A program made the translations under genes and the position numbers. DNA of 64,000 bases from an uncultured Lachnospiraceae bacterium. GTDB lineage: Bacteria > Bacillota > Clostridia > Lachnospirales > Lachnospiraceae. Numbering within the stretch: position 1 is the first letter of the stretch; every line of letters begins with the position of its first letter. Of the stretch, positions 7,983 through 17,159 are shown piece by piece. The notes under the pieces are model-generated. The model did no database searches. It worked only from the letters and a program-made list of their open reading frames with translations, and was not told the origin of the DNA. The stretch lies in assembly GCA_934364805.1 (NCBI GenBank), contig CAKRMH010000010.1, positions 35,330-99,329 of the forward strand, written 5' to 3'.

Positions 7983-10900
7983 TTAGACATCCCCATCTTC
8001 TTTGCATCGTTCTCTGCTTTCTGCGATGAACATTCCGGCTCCGATCAGTGCCGTTGCAATCAGCCAGAATGCAAGAACATTATTGTCCATTGTATCCGGG
8101 CTCTTTACTTTTGATGTATCAGAATTCTGTATTTCTGTGTTATTTCCTGTATTCTTGTCTGTATTCTTGTCGATATTCGTGCTTCCACCAGATTCTGAGA
8201 CTCCTGCCCCTGTACCGACTGAACCAGAATCTCCTGATCCCTTGCTGTCTTTCTTATCCGTATCGTAGTATGCAACTGCATAGGTTGAGAATTTATCTGT
8301 TTCAAAGGATAAGATTCCTGTTTCTGCATTCCAGCTTGATGCAATAATCTCTGGAACACCATTATGTAATCTGACAACCTGATAGGTACGAATTTTCGAA
8401 GTATCTTTCAGTAACAGATCTTCTGTCAATTTCATATTGACTGTAATTTTTGTGGCTGTGTTCGGAATTAATGTATTGTCCGCAATCACAATTCCATTTT
8501 TATCGGTAACCGTTAATAAAACAGATATGTCTGTATACATGCCAATTCTACTATTCGAATTAAGAACTGATGCAATCAGTTTTTTCTGCTCATCTGATAT
8601 ATTTGTTGTAATTCCGGTCACCTTTATAATAATAGAAGCACTTCCTCCATCTGCCACAATTTTCTTCTGCTCTTCGGTCAAAACAGTGTCTTTGAGTTTC
8701 GTATCATCCACGGATATCTCTGTTTTAATATCTCCGGTTGACACTTCTATTTTTACCTCATTCCTGTCAACTGGCTGATCCGGGGTAACCGGCTGATCCG
8801 GCTCGCTTGGTTTGTCCGGGGTAACTGGCTGATCCGGCTCACTTGGTTTGTCCGGGGTAACTGGCTGATCCGGCTCGCTTGGTTTGTCCGGGGTAACTGG
8901 CTGATCCGGCTCACTTGGTTTGTCCGGAGTAACTGGCTGATCCGGCTCACTTGGTTTGTCCGGGGTAACTGGCAGCTTCGCAATGATTTTGTCGAGTATC
9001 ACGCTATCTTCTGCTGTTCCGCATGTTATACTTATAACAGCCTTTGCATTTCCTTCCAAACTTGTGGTTGCTTCTGTCTTGGTAAGTTCACCCACAATTA
9101 CTACTGCATCTGTTAATCCAGATTCTGTTAATGCTTCATTAATCACAGCCTGCACTGATTCTCTGGTAATGTCATTAGTTGCCTCTATTTGTGCTACTGC
9201 ATCACTTACAATGGTCTTTACCTCGGACACTTTCTCTGAATCCGTCTTTTCCGGTTGAGTCTCCGGTTTTTTCGTCCAATGTGCATAAAGTGTCTGATTC
9301 GCTGTAAGTTCCACTAACGTTGTTTCTTCTACCTGTTCTCCATTTTCAGCCTCTGTAAACCATCCTGAGAAAGTATATCCATCCCGCACTGGCTGCGGCA
9401 GTTCACCATATGTCTCACCCGGTTTTACTTCTTTATTATTTGTATCCACAGAGCCACCGTTTGCATCAAATGTAACTGTGTATGTCTGTTCAACCGGTGG
9501 GATTTCCTTATTATTTGTCGTAAATGCTTTGATACGATAATTATTCGATGAAGGCGAATATCTTCCATATCCATAATAAAAACTTACTTTATCCTTATTG
9601 AAATTATCACTGGCAATACTTTCAAATGTAGTCGTTGATGTATCACTCGGATTTATTGCTTCGGAATAAGAATATTCGCATTCTATTACTTTTTGATCTG
9701 TTTTAAGCACAATAGCATAGGAACTTCCCGGTTGCAGTATTACTTCATTCTCTAAAGGAATCGTATAATATCCTGCATACGCTGTCTGGCCCTCGACAAC
9801 TGCACTTTTTATTCCACTTTCAGGATTGGATGTATCTGTCAGATTTGTATAGACTTCTATCGTATAATTTACATTTGCCGTTTTCATAAATGATAATGAA
9901 ACAGCCTTTAAAGTCTCAGATGCAACTCCCTGTTTCTCAGCAACCGTATACACATTTGCAACCTGATTATAATAAACATCTGTTGCAGTTTGTAACGCAC
10001 CGTCGTACTGATAATTATTATCATAGTCATCCGCTGGTGCAAAATCAAATGCCCATGCTGTATCTGTCAAAGAATTCGTCTCATAAGACATCCAAAAATA
10101 TCCAAGATAGTCAGATCCCCAGCTGTTTCTTACGAGCCATGCACCATTATTTTGTGGTTTTGTGCTCCCCGAAAAATTATCTTTGGAATAATTGTCATCC
10201 CATCCAACGATCATTACAGCATGTCCACCACCTGCTCCAACAGTTGATGCACTATCAAAATAAGAATTATTAATATGATTCTCTCCGCTGTAATAATGTG
10301 TATACAATACTCCAACAGCACCATGTTCCATAATCTGCTGCTTCACATCATCCGGCTGGGACTTAATGTTAATTCGATAAACATTCTCCAAATGCGCAAC
10401 ATCGCTGTTGTATGCATAGGAGGCATCAAGTCCATTCTTCAATACTGCGTCTGCATCTGTATACGGAACATCACTCTCTGACGCTGCTCCGCTCCACTGG
10501 CTCAACCTGCGCATCGCAAATTCATAATTGCCTCCACGATTCAGAAAGTTTTCTGACGCAATATTGTCGTAATACCTTGTATAATCTCCCTGTGTTCCAC
10601 CTAATGGATCAACAACCGAATTATTCGTAAAATATGCCAGTTGTAATTCGCTGAGATCGATATCTTTATCAAAAGTTCCATCATTAATCAGATCAAACTC
10701 TGCCAGTCCCATTGTTGAAAATGCCCAACATGTACCATATGGGTTCTGATCTCTGATCCCTGGATATTCATCCTCGAGAGTCTGTACTCCGTTATCCGGA
10801 TACGATGCCGGTATCTCAGAATACCATGAATAACCAGCTTCATTCTCAGGAGCATTCCTATCAAGATCACTCTCGATATACCCATCGGTATTCATTACTT

Positions 10901-11003
10901 CATTCTCATTACCCGATTCATTGTCTGCCCAGACATAATTTAATGTTGAGGTAGTGAGTAAAAATGCACAGGTAAACAGTGCAGCTATTTTCTTCCCTTT
11001 CAT
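7983..11003 (-). CDS. Secreted multidomain papain-like (C1) cysteine protease with surface-anchor-like C-terminus
   Basis: A signal peptide is followed by a C1-family peptidase: catalytic Cys in NPYGTCWAFSTMG, His in GGGHAVMIVGWDDNY and Asn in LVRNSWGSDYLGYFW. Next come a lectin-like region, an InlB-type B repeat (YTVTFDANGGSVD to TLYAHWTK), a Pro-rich stalk of PDKPSEPDQPVT repeats, a beta-domain and a C-terminal SPDTMDN plus hydrophobic helix and charged tail. The tail resembles a sortase signal but has Met where Gly is expected, so anchoring is uncertain; simple membrane retention is the alternative. I place the start at the ATG at 11003 rather than 11021, because AAAGGA lies 8 bases before the inner ATG. 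Probably digests host or dietary protein at the cell surface. Confidence 0.88.
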   Translation of the reverse strand: MKGKKIAALFTCAFLLTTSTLNYVWADNESGNENEVMNTDGYIESDLDRNAPENEAGYSWYSEIPASYPDNGVQTLEDEYPGIRDQNPYGTCWAFSTMGLAEFDLINDGTFDKDIDLSELQLAYFTNNSVVDPLGGTQGDYTRYYDNIASENFLNRGGNYEFAMRRLSQWSGAASESDVPYTDADAVLKNGLDASYAYNSDVAHLENVYRINIKSQPDDVKQQIMEHGAVGVLYTHYYSGENHINNSYFDSASTVGAGGGHAVMIVGWDDNYSKDNFSGSTKPQNNGAWLVRNSWGSDYLGYFWMSYETNSLTDTAWAFDFAPADDYDNNYQYDGALQTATDVYYNQVANVYTVAEKQGVASETLKAVSLSFMKTANVNYTIEVYTNLTDTSNPESGIKSAVVEGQTAYAGYYTIPLENEVILQPGSSYAIVLKTDQKVIECEYSYSEAINPSDTSTTTFESIASDNFNKDKVSFYYGYGRYSPSSNNYRIKAFTTNNKEIPPVEQTYTVTFDANGGSVDTNNKEVKPGETYGELPQPVRDGYTFSGWFTEAENGEQVEETTLVELTANQTLYAHWTKKPETQPEKTDSEKVSEVKTIVSDAVAQIEATNDITRESVQAVINEALTESGLTDAVVIVGELTKTEATTSLEGNAKAVISITCGTAEDSVILDKIIAKLPVTPDKPSEPDQPVTPDKPSEPDQPVTPDKPSEPDQPVTPDKPSEPDQPVTPDKPSEPDQPVTPDQPVDRNEVKIEVSTGDIKTEISVDDTKLKDTVLTEEQKKIVADGGSASIIIKVTGITTNISDEQKKLIASVLNSNSRIGMYTDISVLLTVTDKNGIVIADNTLIPNTATKITVNMKLTEDLLLKDTSKIRTYQVVRLHNGVPEIIASSWNAETGILSFETDKFSTYAVAYYDTDKKDSKGSGDSGSVGTGAGVSESGGSTNIDKNTDKNTGNNTEIQNSDTSKVKSPDTMDNNVLAFWLIATALIGAGMFIAESRERCKEDGDV
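8773..8972 (-). repeat. 36-bp tandem repeat coding for the protease stalk
   Basis: Five near-identical 36-base units plus one half unit encode the repeated PDKPSEPDQPVT stalk. Copies differ only at a few single bases (for example gctcGctt versus gctcActt), a pattern expected from recent slippage or unequal recombination, so copy number probably varies between strains. Confidence 0.95.
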
Positions 11004-11095
11004 TACTTCATTCCTTTCCATTCAATGCCATCATTGTATCTAGGACTATCTTACCATATTCATCAAATAATTTCCATCATTTTTAAAATTATATA

Positions 11096-12442
11096 TTAAC
11101 CAATGATCAGATTCTCTGATTTCATAACCTGAATCATCTGATCTACATAACGCTGACAGAGTTCATCGGTCCCTGCTTCCACCATAACCCGGACAACTGG
11201 CTCTGTACCACTTTCACGCAGAAGGATTCGTCCATTGTCACCAAGTGCTGCTGTAATCTTCTGTACCTCTTCCTGAACCTTTGGATTATTTACCGCTGTT
11301 GGCTTATCTGCCACACGCACGTTTTTCAAAAGCTGTGGGAACATCTGCATTCCTCTGCACAACGTTCCAAGACTCTGTTTCTTCTCAAGGATTACTTCCA
11401 TCAGCATGATCGCAGTAAGGATTCCATCACCGGTTGTTGCATGTTTACTGAAGATGATATGACCTGACTGTTCTCCACCAAGTACATAACCATTTGCAAC
11501 CATGGCTTCATTCACATATTTATCTCCAACTGTTGTGACACATACATTGATATCTTCACGCTTCATTGCCTTGAATAAACCAAGGTTTGACATGATCGTT
11601 GCAACAACGGTATTATTCTGAAGTTTTCCACATTCTTTCAGATATTTACCACATACATAAAGAACATAGTCTCCATGTACTTCCATTCCGTTCTCATCAA
11701 CAGCAATACAACGGTCTGCATCACCATCAAAAGCAAATCCACAGTCCAGATTCTTTTCTCTTACCAGCTTCTGAAGATTCTCAATATGCGTTGATCCACA
11801 AGCCATATTGATATTTGTTCCATCCGGCTCATTTCCTACCACATATGTTTTGGCTCCAAGAGCATCAAACACACTTTTTGCAATGCTGAACGAACTTCCA
11901 TTTGCACAGTCCAGACCAATTCTCATTCCATCATAGGATCTGGTAGCCAGCGAAATAAGATATCCCACATAGCGGTTTCTTCCAATTGCGTAATCCTTGG
12001 CCACACCAACTTTATCCTGGAACGCAAATGGAAGTTCTCCCATATTTCCGTCAATGTACTTCTCCATTGCAGCTTCTACATCTGCTGAGATCTTATGTCC
12101 ATTTCCATCCATTACCTTGATTCCATTATCATAGAACGGATTATGACTTGCAGAAACCATAATTCCACAGTCAAAATTTTCTGTACGAACAACATACGCA
12201 ACACTCGGGGTTGTTGTTACATGAAGCAGATATGCATCTGCACCGGATGCTGTAATTCCTGCAACCAGGGCGTACTCAAACATATAACTGCTTCTTCTTG
12301 TATCCTTGCCGATCACAATGCGTCCCTTATGGTTCTGATTATAATACCAGCCAAGGTAACGTCCAATTTTATATGCATGATCCGCTGTCAAGACTTTATT
12401 AGCCTCCCCGCGGAATCCGTCTGTACCAAAATACTTACCCAT
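11096..12442 (-). CDS. glmM: Phosphoglucosamine mutase
   Basis: Converts glucosamine-6-phosphate to glucosamine-1-phosphate on the way to UDP-GlcNAc, needed for peptidoglycan and glycan primers. It starts MGKYFGTDGFRGEAN, carries the phospho-serine loop MVSASHNPFYDNGIKVM near residue 100, the Mg-binding DGDADRC near 240 and the sugar-binding GEQSGHI near 325. The C-terminal phosphate-binding RESGTEPVVRVMVE is intact. The 448 residues equal the family norm. It lies at the 3' end of the minus-strand run that begins around 17-19 kb, 58 bases after the LCP gene. Confidence 0.96.
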   Translation of the reverse strand: MGKYFGTDGFRGEANKVLTADHAYKIGRYLGWYYNQNHKGRIVIGKDTRRSSYMFEYALVAGITASGADAYLLHVTTTPSVAYVVRTENFDCGIMVSASHNPFYDNGIKVMDGNGHKISADVEAAMEKYIDGNMGELPFAFQDKVGVAKDYAIGRNRYVGYLISLATRSYDGMRIGLDCANGSSFSIAKSVFDALGAKTYVVGNEPDGTNINMACGSTHIENLQKLVREKNLDCGFAFDGDADRCIAVDENGMEVHGDYVLYVCGKYLKECGKLQNNTVVATIMSNLGLFKAMKREDINVCVTTVGDKYVNEAMVANGYVLGGEQSGHIIFSKHATTGDGILTAIMLMEVILEKKQSLGTLCRGMQMFPQLLKNVRVADKPTAVNNPKVQEEVQKITAALGDNGRILLRESGTEPVVRVMVEAGTDELCQRYVDQMIQVMKSENLIIG

Positions 12443-12500
12443 GAATCTTATCCTCTTTTCATTTACTGCATAATTTTATTCAGCATCTGCGTACTATATA

Positions 12501-14027
12501 CTATTGTGCTGCTACATCTTCATCTGCCAGCGTTTCTCCGGAGAATACCTTGTTAATCAGTTCTTTTGCATGATCAACCGTATCCTGATCCGGCTCCATC
12601 ACATAAAGCTGCTGTCCCGGAGCGGAATACGTATAATTGGAAGAATTCTCGCCCGTTACTGCATAAGACTTTACATTCCAGGAAGAACCATCTGATAACT
12701 GCATCTTTACAAGATTACCAAGATTATCCTGACTCATATCCATCACAAACATGCCTTCCATGCTGTCCATGATATCTCCGTAATGCTTCAAGATCGTAGT
12801 TCCTGAAGAAGCTTTCTGGATAATCGCACTGATCACAGCCATCTGATGACGTCCACGTGCATTATCACCATCTGCAAAATGATGACGTTCTCTTACATAA
12901 GAAAGAGCTTCCTTACCATTCATTGTATTGATTCCCTCACTGAACGAATATCCGTCATCGGTAGTCACAGCCTGATCCACATCCACATCCACACCGTCGA
13001 TTGCATCGATCATCGTCTCAAACCCGGTAAAATTGATCTGCATATAATAATCTACCGGTGTATCATATAACATGGAAAGCGTATCCATCGAGCACTGTAC
13101 ACCATAGATTCCTGCATGTGTCAGCTTATCCTTTGCACCACCGGAAACTGAAGTCTGTACATAATAATCACGTGGTGTATTTAAAAGCAATACCTGCTTT
13201 GTCTCCGGATTCACAACAGCAAGCAGGTTTACGTCACTCCGGCTTGTTGCCAGCTTATCGCTTCTTGTATCGGATCCACTAATATATACAACAAATGGAT
13301 CTTTCGTTACTTTTACATCTCGTTTTTCGTCCTCATCCACTTTAATACGATATGTGTACACAATTCTGGTATCATCCGAGAAGTTCTGATAAGCTTCCTG
13401 ATCTTCCAGAATGGATTCATAAGCTTTGTTCAGAATCATTGCATCTGTCTGTCCGCTGTATAACGCATCTACCATTGCATTCACAGAATCATAATTCTCT
13501 GTTGCAACTTCCTTATCCAATTGATCGTTAATATCGTTCAATGCTGCCTGCGTATTCTCTGCATCATAAGAATCTGTCATTCCAAACGTGCTTTCTGTAA
13601 GATCATTAATCGATTGTGCCGGTGAATCCTTCATAACATATACACCGATCTCAATATACTGTCCATCTTCATTTGTGATTGCACCAAACGCATCATTTAC
13701 TTTTGTCATCACATACGTTAATAGCCCACAGAGTGCGATCATGATCACTGCAAGGATCATGGCGATCTTACGATGTTTTCTGAGCCGTTTCCTCTGTGAT
13801 ATCTTATTTCCCGTTTTCTTATCGTTCTTTTTTTTCGGTTTCACAAAAAAAAGAACCGTAGTTACAGCCTGCATAATAGCAAGGATTGCAATTCCTGCAA
13901 ACAATATCACATTTGGAATCATATTAGATTGGATCACTTCATATACTGCGGCGATTTCAACAACTGCCTGAAGCAGAATTATCAGACTGCCAAGCAGATA
14001 TAAAATCTTCTTTGTTGTCTTTGTCAT
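12501..14027 (-). CDS. LCP-family glycopolymer transferase with substrate-binding-like insert
   Basis: LytR-CpsA-Psr enzymes move polyprenyl-phosphate-linked glycans onto peptidoglycan or proteins on the outer face of the membrane. The 508 residues begin with two membrane helices (about 8-60), a Lys/Arg-rich cytoplasmic stretch and a third helix (about 90-115). Residues about 125-245 resemble a periplasmic-binding-protein type 2 fold. The LCP domain follows: DTRSDKLATSRSDVNLLAVV, LLNTPRDYYV and YVRERHHFADGDNARGRHQM, with the conserved Arg and Asp residues present. The 45687 gene has the same architecture. It lies in the operon with cpsD-like and wzz-like genes. Confidence 0.92.
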   Translation of the reverse strand: MTKTTKKILYLLGSLIILLQAVVEIAAVYEVIQSNMIPNVILFAGIAILAIMQAVTTVLFFVKPKKKNDKKTGNKISQRKRLRKHRKIAMILAVIMIALCGLLTYVMTKVNDAFGAITNEDGQYIEIGVYVMKDSPAQSINDLTESTFGMTDSYDAENTQAALNDINDQLDKEVATENYDSVNAMVDALYSGQTDAMILNKAYESILEDQEAYQNFSDDTRIVYTYRIKVDEDEKRDVKVTKDPFVVYISGSDTRSDKLATSRSDVNLLAVVNPETKQVLLLNTPRDYYVQTSVSGGAKDKLTHAGIYGVQCSMDTLSMLYDTPVDYYMQINFTGFETMIDAIDGVDVDVDQAVTTDDGYSFSEGINTMNGKEALSYVRERHHFADGDNARGRHQMAVISAIIQKASSGTTILKHYGDIMDSMEGMFVMDMSQDNLGNLVKMQLSDGSSWNVKSYAVTGENSSNYTYSAPGQQLYVMEPDQDTVDHAKELINKVFSGETLADEDVAAQ

Positions 14028-14056
14028 GATGTAAGATACCTCTTTCTTTTCTGCTG

Positions 14057-14998
14057 TTATTTCTGTGTTCTCTGCGGATTAGCCGGATCTAAGGATGCCA
14101 TCGTCATCCCGGTATCCGTTTTGTGTTTTGCAGCTCTTGATGCGCGGCTAATACCGCTTTCACGCTTCGCACTCTCCTGCATGAACAACTCACTCTTTGT
14201 CAGTTCAGGTGTTGGTGCTGTAGCAGCCTGCATCGGTGGACCTGAACTGGAGCTTTCCTCCAGGTCTTCCTCCTCGTAATATTTGCCGTAATATTTGCCA
14301 TAGTATCTGCCATAATAGCGTCCCTGCTTCTTATAATCCACCTTATTCAACACCACGCCAAGTATTTTACACCCACTATTTGCAAGCTGTTCTTTTACCC
14401 CCTGTGCATAGCGGTATTTGATCTCACCAGACTTCATAACAAGGATTGCACCATCCGATACTCTTGCAAGAATTGCTGCATCTACCACAAGTCCAAGTGG
14501 CGGTGCATCAATAATAATATAATCATAGTTATTCCGCATGATCTGAAGCGTTTTATCCAGAAGCGGATTCGACAATAATTCTGCCGGGTTCGGCGGTATG
14601 ACATTGCCTGCAAGGATCAGATTCAACCCCCGGATATTCGTCGTAAGCAGCACCTCTGCAATTGATGCCTGCCCTGCGAGGAAATGCGCCAGTCCTTTTT
14701 TATGAATTCCTCCTTCCACATTGGTTGCCATAATTGATTTTCTCAGATCTGCATCGATAAGTACAACTTTTTTATGAAGATCCGCAAGTGCGATTGCCAA
14801 ATTCAGTGATGTTGTGCTTTTTCCTTCTCCGCCTATGCAGCTTGTCATTACAATGACTTTCGTATCGCTTCCGCTAAACTGGATATTCGTACGCAAAACT
14901 TTCATCTCTTCGTTCACTTCATAAGAAAGTTCCCGGTTTTTGATGATTATTTTATTTTCATTGAAATCATATTCCTGACTATTCATTCCAGGTATCAT
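14057..14998 (-). CDS. CpsD/CapB-type bacterial tyrosine kinase with an internal tyrosine cluster
   Basis: Cytoplasmic BY-kinase that pairs with the membrane chain-length protein encoded just upstream and is dephosphorylated by the PHP phosphatase. Walker A GGEGKSTTSLNLA is near residue 55, Walker A' LIDADLRKS near 80 and Walker B YDYIIIDAPP near 160. Autophosphorylation clusters are normally at the extreme C-terminus; here a Tyr-rich stretch (YYGRYYGKYYGKYY) is at about residues 225-245, followed by about 65 polar residues. The order on the minus strand is chain-length protein (15031), then kinase (14057), as in capsule loci. Family is certain; which glycan it controls is inference. Confidence 0.93.
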   Translation of the reverse strand: MIPGMNSQEYDFNENKIIIKNRELSYEVNEEMKVLRTNIQFSGSDTKVIVMTSCIGGEGKSTTSLNLAIALADLHKKVVLIDADLRKSIMATNVEGGIHKKGLAHFLAGQASIAEVLLTTNIRGLNLILAGNVIPPNPAELLSNPLLDKTLQIMRNNYDYIIIDAPPLGLVVDAAILARVSDGAILVMKSGEIKYRYAQGVKEQLANSGCKILGVVLNKVDYKKQGRYYGRYYGKYYGKYYEEEDLEESSSSGPPMQAATAPTPELTKSELFMQESAKRESGISRASRAAKHKTDTGMTMASLDPANPQRTQK

Positions 14999-15030
14999 CC
15001 TTTCCGTTCCAATGCATGGGGCTTATCCTT

Positions 15031-15798
15031 CTAACCAACTCTCTTCTTGCGTCCATGCCTTCTGCTATGGTCTTTGCCACGGTTTCTGCCTCTGCTGCGC
15101 CGTCCACTGCTTTCTTCCTGATTCAGTGGAATTGCTGCAAGTGTTGTTAATCCAAGATATTTCGTAACATCATCACGATCCACAATCGTATCATCCATCA
15201 AGGTACGTGTCAGTATAAAAATTGCTGCAAACAATAATCCCACCATAGCCCCAACTGCAGTATTCTTTACAGTATTCGGGCTGACAGGGCGGTCTGGTGT
15301 AACGGCACTGTCTGCAACACTTGGCTTATCTGTCATCATAACTTCAGCAATCCGGTTTGCCGTTGCCTCCGACATCGCATTTGCAATATCCTTTGCCAGA
15401 ACCGGATCCGGATTCCTAACGATGATCTTCAGAATCTGCGTACCACTTGGATTCGTTACGGTTATATTCTTACTCAACTGTTCATATGTCGTATCCAGAT
15501 CCAATTCATTAATTACATTCTCAACTACAGTTCTTGTCGTTGCCAATGTCTCAAAATCTACCGTAAGCTGCTGTCCGACCTGCACATCCAGATAAGAAGA
15601 GATACTCGTACTTTTGGACAGAATATAAATCATTGATGTCGCTTCATACTGTGGTATTACAAGAAGTTTTGTTCCTCCATATGCTACAGATGCCCCAAGT
15701 ATCATGCACAAAATCAATGCCCATGCATTTTTTATTAATACATGAAACAACTCTAAAAGATCAATTTCAACTTCATCATCCTTGATCTGTTCCTTCAA
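15031..15798 (-). CDS. Wzz/CpsC-type chain-length determinant and kinase activator
   Basis: A polysaccharide co-polymerase expected to set chain length and to activate the adjacent tyrosine kinase. It starts with a short cytoplasmic part (EVEIDLLELFHVLIKNAW), then a membrane helix at about 20-45, an extracellular domain, and a second helix at about 183-205 preceded by the proline-rich TPDRPVSPNT typical of Wzz proteins. The C-terminal tail after GLTTLAAIPL is unusually basic (many Arg, Lys and His), which could contact the kinase or phospholipid. 255 residues; the gene lies 32 bases upstream of the kinase gene. Confidence 0.93.
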   Translation of the reverse strand: MKEQIKDDEVEIDLLELFHVLIKNAWALILCMILGASVAYGGTKLLVIPQYEATSMIYILSKSTSISSYLDVQVGQQLTVDFETLATTRTVVENVINELDLDTTYEQLSKNITVTNPSGTQILKIIVRNPDPVLAKDIANAMSEATANRIAEVMMTDKPSVADSAVTPDRPVSPNTVKNTAVGAMVGLLFAAIFILTRTLMDDTIVDRDDVTKYLGLTTLAAIPLNQEESSGRRSRGRNRGKDHSRRHGRKKRVG

Positions 15799-15838
15799 GT
15801 TTCTTCTCCTTTCTGTCTACCGTGCTTTCTTTATCATC

Positions 15839-16321
15839 TTAAGGCTCTACCGCCTGTGTGTCCTCTTGTGTATCCACCTGCTGCGTGTCTTCAGATGTAT
15901 TCTCAGTCTGATTCTCCTGATCCTGTGAATCTTTCACATTTTCATCTTCGTTCTTTGCATCAGCATCTTTCCTTGAATCTTCTGTTTTTCTGCTTCCCGT
16001 CTTGCAGGATAACACCTGTGAAACTCTGCTCACATTACTGTTTCTATCTAAAGCAACATACGTCACCTTTGCCCTTGTCCCATCCTCAGATACTCTGACA
16101 CTGTCCACAAACAAAGTATTTGAAACATCTCCGTCCTTTTTATCTATAGCTGTAACATTGGATAAAAGGCTCTTATCATCCGGATATCCATAATAAGTCG
16201 GAACATTAGCAGTAAATTCAATTACTGGTCCTTCATTATCTCTGGCAACTCTTAAAAAAACACATCCAGCTACAGCGGCTGCTGTAAGCAATGCGATCAA
16301 AATTCCCAATCTTTTACCCAT
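15839..16321 (-). CDS. Membrane-anchored Ig-like (DUF5011-type) secreted protein
   Basis: A 160-residue protein with an N-terminal signal or anchor helix (RLGILIALLTAAAVAGCVFL), one bacterial Ig-like domain from about residue 32 to 105 and an acidic Asp/Glu/Gln-rich tail. The phrases AIDKKDGDVSN and VTYVALDRNSNVSRVSQ match the DUF5011/HYR-like pattern. A Cys follows the hydrophobic core (AVAGC), so a lipoprotein is possible, but the spacing is not clearly a lipobox. It lies between the chain-length gene and the PHP phosphatase, which suggests an accessory role in surface glycan assembly. Precise function unknown. Confidence 0.7.
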   Translation of the reverse strand: MGKRLGILIALLTAAAVAGCVFLRVARDNEGPVIEFTANVPTYYGYPDDKSLLSNVTAIDKKDGDVSNTLFVDSVRVSEDGTRAKVTYVALDRNSNVSRVSQVLSCKTGSRKTEDSRKDADAKNEDENVKDSQDQENQTENTSEDTQQVDTQEDTQAVEP

Positions 16322-16337
16322 AATGCTTTCTCCTCTG

Positions 16338-17063
16338 TTATAGCTCCTTATTACTTACCATCCGCTGTGGATTATCCTTAAGGATTCTCTCCATATATTC
16401 CATGCCGTGTATCTTCTTCAGATACTCCGCACATTTGAGCATCTGCGGTCTGCGATCTGTAACATTATGTGCATCTGAACCAACAAAATCTACCAGATCC
16501 TGCTTTACAAGCTTATGTACGAACCGCTTTGCCTGAAAACCACATTCACCGGAAAATGTACCAGCATTGACCTGGATATATCCCCCCATGTCAACCAGTT
16601 CTTCCACACGCTCTGTATGACCAAGCAGTGCTCCGCACCGTTCCACATGCGCAACAACCGGTCGGTATTGTGCAGCAATTAATGTCCTCAGACAATTATA
16701 TATCAGATCATATGTATCATTCATTGAAAATTCAATCAATACATAAGAAGTGCCTGCCATTGTATGTACACGACCTTCCTGCAGCCACAAAAGCAGATCT
16801 GGATGATAATGCACTTCATTTCCAAGATAAATCTTCATTTCAGGTCTTACCTGTCCTGCAATCTCCCGTACCCTGACATAACCACGGTCAATATCTTCTC
16901 TGGGTGTGGTAAAATACGGTTTTCGATAATGAGGAGTCAATATGATCTGTCGTATTCCCTCTTCGTATGCTATCTGAAGCATCTGGCTGGTCATCTCATC
17001 CGATGCCGCCCCATCATCAACTTTCGGCATATAATGACTGTGTACATCAAAAAAATCCGGCAT
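16338..17063 (-). CDS. CpsB/CapC-type PHP-domain tyrosine-protein phosphatase
   Basis: A manganese-dependent phosphatase of the PHP family that removes phosphate from the BY-kinase tyrosine cluster. Metal-binding motifs are intact: DVHSHYMPKVDDGA at residues 6-19, LTPHYRKPY near 42, LGNEVHYH near 83, PVVAHVERC near 135 and FVGSDAHN near 195. 241 residues, normal for the family. The ATG at 17063 gives the canonical start MPDFFDVHSH and has an AAGGAG upstream. It is preceded by a likely promoter and followed directly by the Ig-like, chain-length and kinase genes. Confidence 0.95.
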   Translation of the reverse strand: MPDFFDVHSHYMPKVDDGAASDEMTSQMLQIAYEEGIRQIILTPHYRKPYFTTPREDIDRGYVRVREIAGQVRPEMKIYLGNEVHYHPDLLLWLQEGRVHTMAGTSYVLIEFSMNDTYDLIYNCLRTLIAAQYRPVVAHVERCGALLGHTERVEELVDMGGYIQVNAGTFSGECGFQAKRFVHKLVKQDLVDFVGSDAHNVTDRRPQMLKCAEYLKKIHGMEYMERILKDNPQRMVSNKEL

Positions 17064-17123
17064 AAACGCTCCTTATCTGTCATATGTAACCGGTCCTGCT
17101 ATTCCCGCAAGACATTCTAAATA

Positions 17124-17152
17124 ATTGTACAATGATTCATATAAAAAAGCAA
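17124..17152 (-). promoter_or_regulatory. Candidate sigma-A promoter of the phosphatase/kinase operon
   Basis: Minus-strand TTGCTT (17152-17147) and TACAAT (17129-17124) with a 17-base spacer, about 60 bases before the PHP phosphatase start. It would let the tyrosine phosphorelay, LCP and glmM genes be read separately from the sortase gene upstream. Confidence 0.5.
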
Positions 17153-17159
17153 CCGCACC

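Noticed and set aside
8105..8983. Several open frames opposite or alongside the protease repeat region
   Set aside because: They follow from the repetitive, biased codons of the stalk and anchor region and show no protein-like domains.
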